A stretch of 7,106 nucleotides of DNA from Actinomycetota bacterium (GCA_005789925.1 SXWG01000044.1:1-7106), one strand, 5' to 3'; shown: positions 1 through 6,443, counted from the stretch's first letter. A program made the numbers and translations. The notes: generated from the letters alone by a model not told the origin.

Positions 1-207
1 ATCGTGGTGCAGGACAACGGTCCGGGAATTTCGGCAGCCGACAAACCCCATGTGTTCGACCGCTTCTATCGCGCAACCGCCACTCGCTCACTTCCCGGAT
101 CTGGTCTGGGGCTCGCGATTGTTGCTCAGTTCGCCGAGGACCACGGCATCGCGACCATCGTCGAAGATGCACCACATGGTGGTGCTGTCGTCGGGCTGCA
201 GTTCTAA
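1..207 (+). CDS. Sensor histidine kinase, C-terminal ATPase end (5' partial)
   Basis: This is the last 68 codons of a two-component sensor kinase whose start lies left of the window; it ends with TAA at 205–207. The visible part is the ATP-binding (HATPase_c) domain. DNGPGI near the left edge is the G1 box, FDRFYRA is the F box, and GSGLGLAIV is the G2 box that closes the ATP lid. The run RSLPGSGLGLAI resembles actinobacterial kinases of the MprB kind, which usually pair with an OmpR-class response regulator. The sensor domain, membrane segments and phospho-accepting His are outside the window, so the signal cannot be inferred. By family knowledge it would be a membrane protein with this domain in the cytoplasm. 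Its stop codon overlaps that of the convergent rsgA, leaving no room for a separate terminator. Confidence 0.93.
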   Translation: MVVQDNGPGISAADKPHVFDRFYRATATRSLPGSGLGLAIVAQFAEDHGIATIVEDAPHGGAVVGLQF

Positions 208-1214
208 GACCGTCGCCTGTTCTCGGCGGGACGTCGCGCACCGCGTCGATCGAAGGACTTCTCACGGTCACGTTGTTCCTCTTCTATAGAGGCTTCTTCC
301 GCCACCAGCCGACGCATGCTCTCGAGACGAATCGGGGCCAATGTGCCGCCTGTTATGGCGGCCTGCACGGCACATTCAGGTTCATCTGAGTGCTTGCAAT
401 CACGGAATTTGCACGACTCGGACAGGTCAAAGACGTCTTTGAACGCCCGCTCGATGCCATGACCGCTCGTCCATAAGTTGACAGCGCGCAGTCCAGGCGT
501 ATCGAGCAACCAGCCACCACTTGGCAATTGGACCAACTGCGCCGCGACCGTGGTGTGACGACCGCGTTGGTCGTGCTCACGCACTTCCCCGACTTCTTGC
601 GCATCGTGTCCGACTAGTGCGTTCACCAACGTCGACTTGCCGACACCGCTCGCACCCAACACCGCGATGGTCGATCCGTCAGAGATGTAGTCGGTGAGTT
701 GGTCCATTCCCTCGCGGGTGATGCCGCTGAGCATGTGGATAGGAACTCCCATGGACACCGCGGACAATGCGTCACACACTGAATTCGCGACATTGCTGTC
801 GACGCAGTCGACTTTCGTGAGAACGATGACGGGGTCGGCACCAGAGTCGAATGCCAACACCAATTCGCGCTCGAGTCGACGCTCATTGGGTGGCGACGTG
901 AGCGAATGCACCAGAAACACCGTGTCGATGTTGCTCGCGACCACCTGACGTTGTGCGCGTGCCCCTTCAAATGACGCTCGACGTACCAGCGCACTTCGTC
1001 GAGGATTCACTGAATGAACACGCTCCATGTCGACAGTGACGTTCACTTCATCACCTACAGCGACTTCCACACCGATGTTGCGAACTCGAATTGAATCGCC
1101 GTTGGCGAGCAAGACAGTGCTCCAGCCACGATCAAGTCGCACCACTCGACCCTGCGGCATGACGTCGTTCTCCGCACCGTTGTTCGGTGATGAAGGTGAG
1201 TCAGTCGAGGTCAT
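204..1214 (-). CDS. rsgA: Ribosome small-subunit-dependent GTPase A
   Basis: RsgA (YjeQ/EngC) is a cytoplasmic circularly permuted GTPase that helps mature the 30S ribosomal subunit. The 336-residue product has an OB-fold-like N-terminal part (about 20–75). The GTPase motifs follow in permuted order: TKVD (133–136, G4), GASGVGKST (187–195, Walker A/G1), GRHTT (218–222, G2) and DTPG (238–241, G3). A zinc-binding motif follows with Cys268, Cys273, His275 and Cys281, then a basic tail. Length and motif order fit the family. The start is uncertain. The ATG at 1214 adds a Ser/Asn-rich stretch of 18 residues and has no Shine-Dalgarno. Met19 (ATG at 1160–1158) is preceded by GGAG at nine bases and begins near the family's usual start, so a 318-residue form is possible. 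It is divergent from topA and convergent with the kinase gene. Confidence 0.96.
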   Translation of the reverse strand: MTSTDSPSSPNNGAENDVMPQGRVVRLDRGWSTVLLANGDSIRVRNIGVEVAVGDEVNVTVDMERVHSVNPRRSALVRRASFEGARAQRQVVASNIDTVFLVHSLTSPPNERRLERELVLAFDSGADPVIVLTKVDCVDSNVANSVCDALSAVSMGVPIHMLSGITREGMDQLTDYISDGSTIAVLGASGVGKSTLVNALVGHDAQEVGEVREHDQRGRHTTVAAQLVQLPSGGWLLDTPGLRAVNLWTSGHGIERAFKDVFDLSESCKFRDCKHSDEPECAVQAAITGGTLAPIRLESMRRLVAEEASIEEEQRDREKSFDRRGARRPAENRRRS

Positions 1215-1313
1215 TTACTGAAACGGTACCGGCGTCGCGCGGCACACCACGACGAACAACGTGACCGCAACTCCGAGCACGATTCCCTACTGCCGTAAGC
1301 GTTTCATCGTCAT
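1215..1313 (-). other. Possible hydrophobic micro-ORF with in-frame amber stop, upstream of rsgA
   Basis: Reading leftward from an ATG at 1313 gives MTMKRLRQ, then TAG at 1289–1287, then GIVLGVAVTLFVVVCRATPVPFQ and TAA at 1217–1215. That stop directly abuts the ATG of rsgA at 1214. If the TAG is ignored, the product has a basic N-terminus, one hydrophobic segment and a cysteine, as in a small membrane or lipoprotein-like peptide. Alternatively a GTG at 1280 could start a 21-residue peptide. Third codon positions after the TAG are mostly G or C, as in neighbouring genes. It may be a broken gene, a short upstream ORF coupled to rsgA, or chance; I do not recognise it. Confidence 0.25.
1223..1228 (-). 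promoter_or_regulatory. Candidate −10 box for rsgA
   Basis: Read on the minus strand the hexamer is TACCGT, matching the TANNNT pattern, eight bases before the ATG at 1214. Transcription would then begin within a base or two of that start codon, giving a leaderless message. No good −35 element is seen at the right distance, and short matches like this are common by chance. Confidence 0.22.
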
Positions 1314-1316
1314 TGC

Positions 1317-1346
1317 TTGACACGGGTAGGTGAAATCACTTATCCC
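1317..1346 (+). promoter_or_regulatory. Candidate promoter of topA
   Basis: A perfect TTGACA −35 hexamer at 1317–1322 is followed after 18 bases by TATCCC at 1341–1346, a weak −10. Transcription would start around 1352–1354, only three to five bases before the ATG at 1357, so topA would have an almost leaderless message. The −35 match is seen directly; the −10 and start point are inferred. In many bacteria topA promoters respond to supercoiling, but nothing here shows that by itself. Confidence 0.45.
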
Positions 1347-1356
1347 ATACCGAGAT

Positions 1357-4041
1357 ATGTCTAAACCCCTCGTCATCGTCGAGTCACCGGCCAAGGCCAA
1401 GACCATCGCTCAATACCTCGGTTCCGACTACGACGTGCGCCCTTCAGTCGGACACATCGCAGACCTTCCGAGCAAGGGCCTGGCTGTCGACACCGAGAAC
1501 GGTTTCAAGCCGACCTATGAGTTGACCGAGCGCGGCAAAACCGTGGTGAAGGACCTGAAGGCCCTCATGAAGAACGCCTCTGCGTTGTATCTCGCGACGG
1601 ACGAAGACCGCGAGGGCGAAGCCATCTCGTGGCATCTGCTCGAGTACCTGAAGCCGACCGTGCCGGTGCACCGCATGGTCTTCCATGAGATCAATAAGAA
1701 GGCCATCGAGCACGCAGTGAATAACCCGCGCAGCATCGACTACGGCCTGGTTGATGCAGCCGAGACTCGGCGCATCCTTGATCGTCTCTACGGATATGAG
1801 GTGTCACCGGTCTTGTGGCGCCGTGTCAACCGTGGGCTGTCAGCCGGACGAGTGCAGAGCCCCGCCCTGCGCCTTATTGTCGAGCGCGAACGTGAACGCA
1901 TCGCCTTTCGCGCAGCCTCGTACTTCGACCTCTCCGCAGTCACTGATTCCTCACCATCTTTCACCGCGACGCTGCTGTCACTCGACGGCAAGCGCATCGC
2001 TTCGGGCAAGGACTTCGACGGCAACGGCGAGCTGAAGACCGACGTCACCGTGGTGACTGAAGAGCGAGCCAACCAACTGGCATCGGGGCTGAAGGGCACG
2101 CCGCTCACCGTGTCGAGCGTGGAGGAAAAGCCGTATCGCTCGTCCCCGAAGGCACCGTTCATGACCAGCACCTTGCAACAAGAAGGTGGCCGCAAGTTAC
2201 GCCTATCCGGACGTCAAGTGATGAGCATTGCCCAGAAGTTGTACGAAAACGGATACATCACCTACATGCGTACCGACAACGTCGGTCTCAGCGAAGAAGC
2301 AATCGCCGATATTCGTTCTCATATCAAGAGCGAGTTCGGTGCCGGCTTCGTAACGGATGCTCCGCGTATGTACACCTCGAAAGTGAAGAACGCCCAAGAA
2401 GCTCACGAAGCAATCCGCCCCGTGCTTCCGTTGCGCTCACCCGACCAGGTTGCAAACGAACTCACCAGCCAAGAGTTGAGCCTCTATCGATTGGTGTACC
2501 AACGCACTCTTGCCTCACAGATGATCGATGCCACCGGAGTCACCGTGAGCATTCGTCTGCGCGCCACCACGAACGATGCACTACGCAGCGAGTGCGAATT
2601 CAACGCGAGTGGCACGACCATCACTTCACCGGGTTACCGCCAGGCGTACGAGGAATCGACAGATGATGACGAACAGAAAGATGGAAGTGAAGACGCCCTC
2701 CTGCTTCCACCTCTGAAAGTCGGCGAGACGGTCGCAGTGACCGAATATGTGGCCAACGGTCACGCGACGACGCCACCACCTCGCTACACCGAAGCGTCGA
2801 TCGTCAAGAAGCTCGAGGAGCTGGGCATCGGCCGACCGAGCACGTGGGCATCGATCATCTCGACAATGGTCGACCGTGGTCACTATGTCTGGAAGAAGGG
2901 AACGTCACTCGTTCCCACATGGACTGCTTTTTCTGTCATCAAATTGATGGAGAACCATTTCACCGAACTCATCGACTACGGATACACCGCCGGCGTCGAA
3001 GAAGACCTTGACGCAATCGCTCGTGGTGAGCAACAGAAGGACCGCTGGTTGAAGCACTTCTACTTCGGTGATGACGAGTCGACTCAGGAGTGGATCGGAC
3101 TGCACGAACTGGTCGCGAAGAACCTCGACTCAATCGATGCAGCGACGCTCAACACCTTCACGCTCGGCGGGCACCCTGAAACTGGCGAAGCAGTCATCGT
3201 GAAGCCAGGTCTGTACGGGCCGTACGTGCGTTGTGGCGAGAACACAGCGAGTGTCCCTGACTCGATGACACCCGATGAGCTCACACTCGACGAGGCGTTG
3301 CGCTTGCTCGCCGCACCAAAAGGCGATGTTCCCATCGGTGAACATGACGGCCATCCGGTGTTCGCCAAGACCGGTCGCTACGGCGCATACGTGCAGTGGG
3401 GCACGATGGACAATCCACCGGAAGGTCTCGAGAAGCCGAAAATGGTGTCGCTTTTCAAGACCATGAACATCGAGCGCTTCTCGATGAAGGATGCGCTTGA
3501 CCTCTTGTCGCTCCCCCGCACAATCGGCAATGACCCGACTGATGGTGAACCGATCACCGCTCAGAACGGTCGTTACGGCCCCTACATCAGCAAAGGCAAG
3601 GACAGCCGTTCGCTGCAAACCGAGGAGCAGTTGCTGACCGTCACTTTGGACGAGGCGCTTGCTCTTCTTGCCCAGCCACGAGTGTTCGGTCGCGGACGTG
3701 CGGCACCCAAGCCACCGTTGAAAGAATTCGGCAACGATCCGGTCAGTGGCAAGCCGGTGGTCGCCAAGGACGGCAAGTTTGGTGAGTACGTCACCGATGG
3801 TGAGGTGAATGCTGGCCTCACTCGTGGTGATCGCTTGGAGACCATGACGAACGAGCGCGCTTATGAACTTCTGCAGTTGCGTCGTGACTACATCGAAGCA
3901 AATGGTGGTCCGAAGAAGCGTGGTGCCAAGAAGGCGGCACCAAAGAAAGCATCGGCAAAGAAAACCACAGCCAAGAAATCACCAGCAAAGAAGAAGGCGG
4001 CACCAAAGAAAGCCGCCAAGCCGAAGAAGACCGACGAGTGA
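1357..4041 (+). CDS. topA: DNA topoisomerase I (type IA)
   Basis: It relaxes negative supercoils by cutting one DNA strand through a tyrosine link, acting on the nucleoid. From ATG 1357 the protein has 894 residues. The Toprim domain begins at once with VIVESPAKAKT (Glu9, as in E. coli TopA) and carries the acidic triad in TDEDREGE (Asp82, Asp84, Glu86). The catalytic Tyr303 lies in ITYMRTDN (codon 2263–2265). Instead of the E. coli zinc fingers, the C-terminus has four repeats built around G-x-P-[TS]-G...K-x-G-x-[YF]-G-x-Y (about residues 603–652, 658–716, 722–775 and 791–842), then a lysine/alanine tail (850–894). This arrangement is typical of actinobacterial enzymes. An in-frame GTG at 1330 would add nine residues before the conserved start, so I prefer the ATG, although it has no Shine-Dalgarno. 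The stop overlaps the tmk start. Confidence 0.98.
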   Translation: MSKPLVIVESPAKAKTIAQYLGSDYDVRPSVGHIADLPSKGLAVDTENGFKPTYELTERGKTVVKDLKALMKNASALYLATDEDREGEAISWHLLEYLKPTVPVHRMVFHEINKKAIEHAVNNPRSIDYGLVDAAETRRILDRLYGYEVSPVLWRRVNRGLSAGRVQSPALRLIVERERERIAFRAASYFDLSAVTDSSPSFTATLLSLDGKRIASGKDFDGNGELKTDVTVVTEERANQLASGLKGTPLTVSSVEEKPYRSSPKAPFMTSTLQQEGGRKLRLSGRQVMSIAQKLYENGYITYMRTDNVGLSEEAIADIRSHIKSEFGAGFVTDAPRMYTSKVKNAQEAHEAIRPVLPLRSPDQVANELTSQELSLYRLVYQRTLASQMIDATGVTVSIRLRATTNDALRSECEFNASGTTITSPGYRQAYEESTDDDEQKDGSEDALLLPPLKVGETVAVTEYVANGHATTPPPRYTEASIVKKLEELGIGRPSTWASIISTMVDRGHYVWKKGTSLVPTWTAFSVIKLMENHFTELIDYGYTAGVEEDLDAIARGEQQKDRWLKHFYFGDDESTQEWIGLHELVAKNLDSIDAATLNTFTLGGHPETGEAVIVKPGLYGPYVRCGENTASVPDSMTPDELTLDEALRLLAAPKGDVPIGEHDGHPVFAKTGRYGAYVQWGTMDNPPEGLEKPKMVSLFKTMNIERFSMKDALDLLSLPRTIGNDPTDGEPITAQNGRYGPYISKGKDSRSLQTEEQLLTVTLDEALALLAQPRVFGRGRAAPKPPLKEFGNDPVSGKPVVAKDGKFGEYVTDGEVNAGLTRGDRLETMTNERAYELLQLRRDYIEANGGPKKRGAKKAAPKKASAKKTTAKKSPAKKKAAPKKAAKPKKTDE
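3913..4038 (+). repeat. Lysine-codon-rich repeat region encoding the TopA tail
   Basis: The end of topA is an A-rich, low-complexity stretch of AAG/AAA lysine codons alternating with Ala, Pro, Ser and Thr, in units such as PKKA, AKKT and AKKS. One 23-base segment occurs twice without mismatch, at 3928–3950 and 3991–4013, exactly 63 bases (21 codons) apart, so slippage or recombination could change tail length in frame. The encoded tail resembles histone H1-like basic tails. In mycobacterial TopA, comparable basic tails are known to aid DNA binding and strand passage. Confidence 0.75.
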
Positions 4042-4640
4042 GCAGTCCGCGCTACATCGCCTTCGAAGGACCTGAAGGATGTGGCAAGAGCACGCATGCG
4101 AAGCGACTGGCTGCGCGCCTTGATGCGGTGATCACCCGCGAGCCAGGTGGCACCCGCATCGGCGCGATGTTGCGTGAAGTTCTCGCAAACCCGGACAACA
4201 CGGACATGCATGCACGCACAGAGGCATTGCTCATGGCAGCCGACCGTGCACAACACGTCGAAGAAGTGGTGATGCCCACCTTGATGAGCGGTCGTCATGT
4301 CGTAAGTGACCGCAGCGTGTACTCGACACTCGCGTATCAGGGTTATGGACGCGGGTTGTCCCTCGACAGTCTTCGCGATGTGAACGACTGGGCACTTGGT
4401 GGCCGACTGCCGGATCTGGTCGTGTACATGCAGGTGCCGTCAGACGTGTTGGCACAACGACTGGCAAAGCGCGACCTTGACCGTTTCGAACGTGAAGGTG
4501 CCGACTTCTTCGAACGAGTGAATGCTGGTTTCGACGCCCTCATGGCGGCAGATCCGACACGTTGGATAACGATCGACGGCACACTGCCAAAAGACGACGT
4601 TGAGGCATTCATTTGGGAGCGGGTATTGCCCTACCTGTGA
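4038..4640 (+). CDS. tmk: Thymidylate kinase (dTMP kinase)
   Basis: It phosphorylates dTMP to dTDP with ATP in the cytoplasm, the last shared step of dTTP synthesis. The 200-residue product begins with the P-loop FEGPEGCGKST (9–19). REPGGT (34–39) and DRSVYSTLAYQG (91–102) are the dTMP-binding and DR-motif regions. The LID region RLAKRDLDRFERE (141–153) is rich in arginine while the P-loop lacks a basic residue, the pattern of bacterial type II enzymes. Length is normal for the family. The start is GTG at 4038, inside the end of topA: the GTGA at 4038–4041 combines the tmk start with the topA stop, which suggests translational coupling. There is only a purine-rich GAAGAAG upstream and no strong Shine-Dalgarno. 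Together with topA and holB it forms a replication gene cluster. Confidence 0.97.
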   Translation: MSSPRYIAFEGPEGCGKSTHAKRLAARLDAVITREPGGTRIGAMLREVLANPDNTDMHARTEALLMAADRAQHVEEVVMPTLMSGRHVVSDRSVYSTLAYQGYGRGLSLDSLRDVNDWALGGRLPDLVVYMQVPSDVLAQRLAKRDLDRFEREGADFFERVNAGFDALMAADPTRWITIDGTLPKDDVEAFIWERVLPYL

Positions 4641-4680
4641 CCTCTCGGTTGCGGTTCCCCCGACGACACAACGCGTCACA

Positions 4681-4953
4681 ATGACATCGCTGCCTGCAGC
4701 GCTGAACTTGGTGACAAGCAGCGGCAAAGTCGTGAAAGTTGCCGACGCGGTGAAAATGCTCGGGTTGAAAAAAGTCACGAAGGCTGCCTTCGTGGTTCCG
4801 AGCAAGGTCACGACTGCGAACGCCAAGGTGTGCTCCATCACCAAGACCGCCGTCACCATCACTGGCACCGGCATTTGCGATGTGAAGCTTTCATACGTCG
4901 ATACCAAAAAGAAGAAACAGACGAAAGCCCTCCCACTCGTCGTCGCCCCGTAA
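4681..4953 (+). CDS. Small basic protein with a cysteine pair, function unknown
   Basis: This 90-residue ORF lies between tmk and holB, 40 bases after the tmk stop. It is lysine-, threonine- and valine-rich with alternating beta-like stretches. Two cysteines (Cys51 in NAKVCSI and Cys66 in GTGICDV) are followed by KLSYVDTKKKK and a hydrophobic end, LPLVVAP. The pattern K-V/I-C ... G-x-C-x-V resembles modules I associate with the ends of secreted or surface proteins of aquatic actinobacteria, where they occur as repeats. That resemblance is from memory and not confirmed. No signal peptide is visible from the ATG at 4681, and the frame upstream (open back to about 4600 inside tmk) does not supply one. 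No Shine-Dalgarno precedes the ATG, so the start is uncertain. Its stop TAA is part of the −10-like TAATAT before holB. Confidence 0.6.
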   Translation: MTSLPAALNLVTSSGKVVKVADAVKMLGLKKVTKAAFVVPSKVTTANAKVCSITKTAVTITGTGICDVKLSYVDTKKKKQTKALPLVVAP

Positions 4954-4956
4954 TAT
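4951..4956 (+). promoter_or_regulatory. Candidate −10 box for a leaderless holB transcript
   Basis: TAATAT, a near-consensus −10 hexamer, ends seven bases before the GTG start of holB at 4964, so transcription would begin at or next to the start codon. The first three bases are also the stop codon of the small gene upstream. No −35 match is seen around 4928–4934, which is common for leaderless actinobacterial promoters. The CGGAG at 4958–4962 is too close to the GTG to work as a normal Shine-Dalgarno. Confidence 0.45.
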
Positions 4957-4963
4957 TCGGAGC

Positions 4964-6046
4964 GTGAGCTCAATCTGGGACGCCGTGGTTGGTCAGACCC
5001 ATGTGGTCGACCAACTGCGGCGCGCCATCGAACAACCAGTACACGCCTATCTGTTCGTCGGACCAGAAGGCTGTGGCAAAGAAGAAGCTGCCAGGGCCTT
5101 TGCTGCCCAAGTGTTGGCCGGCACCGACGACCCAGCTGATCGCATCTGCGACATGGTGATGCGCGGTCGTTACATCGACGCGATTGAGGTGCACCGTGTG
5201 GGTGCATCAATCTCAAAAGACCAGGCAGAAGAAGTCATCGCTGCTGCATCGACTACCGGCCACGAAAGTCGCCGCAAGGTCATCATCATGCACGAGTTGC
5301 ACCTCATGCAAGACAGTGCGGTCGTGCGCTTGTTGAAGACCATTGAAGAACCGGCCGACGGAGTGACCCTCATTCTTCTGACTGACCAGATGGTGCCGTT
5401 GCTCGTCACCATCGCATCACGATGTGTGCAACTGCACTTTGCGATGCTTGACGAACAGACCATCACAAGTGCTCTTACGTCAGAGGGCTTCGCTCCCGAT
5501 GCAGCACGCGCGGCTTCGCACGTTGCTCAAGGAAGCATGACCCGTGCGCGCATTCTCGCCAACGACCGCGACTTGCAAGATCGCCTCCATGCCTTCGCGT
5601 CCGTCCCACGCCGCATTGATGGCACCGGCGCAATCGCAGAGGAGATCGTCACGGAATTGCTGTCAATGATCGATGATTCCGCTGCACCGCTCGTCGAGCG
5701 TCATGAAACTGAGGCAACGGAGATGGAAGAACGCATGTCCCAGATGGGGGTGCGTAAGAGCGGCAAGAAAGCGCTTGAGGACCAGCACAAGCGTGAACTA
5801 CGTCGTCACCGAACAGACGAGTTGCGCTCGGGCCTAATCCAGATTGCTGCCACGTACCGCGATGAATTGGTGAACGACGCGCACATCAACCGTCCCGAGG
5901 CATACACCGACGCAATCACACGCATCCATGAGGCCATGTCACGCCTCGCACTGAATGTGAATGAGACCGTACTCATGCGTGACCTCATCTGGTCGCTCCC
6001 TGCGCTTTCGTCCGATGCATTACATGCAGGAAGTAACAATGGCTGA
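4964..6046 (+). CDS. holB: DNA polymerase III, delta prime subunit (clamp loader)
   Basis: It is the delta-prime component of the clamp-loader complex that places the sliding clamp on DNA during replication. The 360-residue protein starts with SSIWDAVVGQ..VVDQLRRA, typical of the AAA+ clamp-loader family. The P-loop is GPEGCGKE (33–40), with Glu in place of Ser/Thr. The Walker B region is VIIMHELH (106–113), with His replacing the usual Asp. LLKTIEEP (123–130) and the SRC motif (152–154) are intact. The four-cysteine zinc module common in this family is absent: only Cys37, Cys62 and Cys154 occur. A charged, probably helical region (244–288, containing HKRELRRHRTDELR) precedes the C-terminal helical collar and is typical of actinobacterial HolB. 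The motif losses suggest a subunit that does not hydrolyse ATP, as in E. coli delta prime. The GTG start fits the conserved N-terminus. Confidence 0.93.
   Translation: MSSIWDAVVGQTHVVDQLRRAIEQPVHAYLFVGPEGCGKEEAARAFAAQVLAGTDDPADRICDMVMRGRYIDAIEVHRVGASISKDQAEEVIAAASTTGHESRRKVIIMHELHLMQDSAVVRLLKTIEEPADGVTLILLTDQMVPLLVTIASRCVQLHFAMLDEQTITSALTSEGFAPDAARAASHVAQGSMTRARILANDRDLQDRLHAFASVPRRIDGTGAIAEEIVTELLSMIDDSAAPLVERHETEATEMEERMSQMGVRKSGKKALEDQHKRELRRHRTDELRSGLIQIAATYRDELVNDAHINRPEAYTDAITRIHEAMSRLALNVNETVLMRDLIWSLPALSSDALHAGSNNG
6028..6033 (+). promoter_or_regulatory. Ribosome binding site deciding the start of the DoxX-like gene
   Basis: AGGAAG lies inside the end of holB, five bases before the ATG at 6039. 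It supports that ATG over in-frame upstream starts reaching back to 5961, and it is the clearest Shine-Dalgarno in the window. Confidence 0.65.
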
Positions 6047-6437
6047 CGATCGGCGCGATGTGCTCGCGATCATCATCGGTGCGTTCATGCTGTTCGCGGG
6101 GGTCATGCACTTTGCCAATCCCTCGTTCTTCAACGAGATCGTGCCGCCATGGCTGCCACCGAGCGAACCGTTCTGGACGTACGTGAGTGGTGTCGCCGAA
6201 ATAGTCATCGGCATCATGCTGTTGCGTCCGTCCACCCGCCGCCTCGGCGCATTGGCAGCAATCTGGCTGTTCATCGCGGTGTACCCCGCGAACCTGTACA
6301 TGGCATGGGACTGGCGGGACCGACCGTTCAACGAACAGTTAGTGTCCTACGGTCGCCTGCCGTTCCAATTCCTCTTTATATGGTTGGCCTGGCGCGTCGC
6401 GACACGTGACAGGCAACAGGTCAATTACCCCGTGTGA
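6039..6437 (+). CDS. DoxX-like integral membrane protein
   Basis: A 132-residue protein with four predicted membrane helices at about 8–26, 46–63, 70–88 and 106–121. Conserved-looking features are GVMHFANPSFF near the end of helix 1, IVPPWLPP in the first loop, SGVAEIVIGIMLLRPSTRR across helix 2, and YPANLYMA at the end of helix 3. These match small DoxX-family membrane proteins as I know them. The substrate and exact role of this subgroup are unclear, though some DoxX proteins are linked to redox or thiol stress. The ATG overlaps the end of holB by eight bases (ATGGCTGA) and has a good Shine-Dalgarno inside holB, so the gene is probably co-transcribed and coupled with holB. Starts further upstream would add a hydrophilic, non-conserved leader lying over holB. 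Confidence 0.82.
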   Translation: MADDRRDVLAIIIGAFMLFAGVMHFANPSFFNEIVPPWLPPSEPFWTYVSGVAEIVIGIMLLRPSTRRLGALAAIWLFIAVYPANLYMAWDWRDRPFNEQLVSYGRLPFQFLFIWLAWRVATRDRQQVNYPV

Positions 6438-6443
6438 ATGCGC

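Noticed and set aside
1330..1356. GTG start for topA adding MKSLIPYRD
   Set aside because: TopA proteins normally begin right before the VIVESPAKAK block. The ATG at 1357 places the catalytic Glu at residue 9, and the GTG would lie upstream of the inferred transcript start.
3130..3618. 162-residue minus-strand ORF inside topA
   Set aside because: It is antisense to the conserved TopA C-terminal repeats and has no motifs of its own.
3928..4013. Repeats at the end of topA as a CRISPR-like or mobile element
   Set aside because: They are two copies of a lysine-codon motif within coding sequence, in frame and low in complexity, with no spacer architecture.
4440..5216. 258-residue minus-strand ORF over tmk, the small gene and the start of holB
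   Set aside because: It lies antisense to recognisable tmk and holB sequence, has no recognisable domain, and its composition is that of a shadow frame.
5961..6038. N-terminal extension of the DoxX-like protein to an upstream in-frame start
   Set aside because: The extension overlaps holB, is hydrophilic and non-conserved in style, and a good Shine-Dalgarno sits directly before the ATG at 6039.
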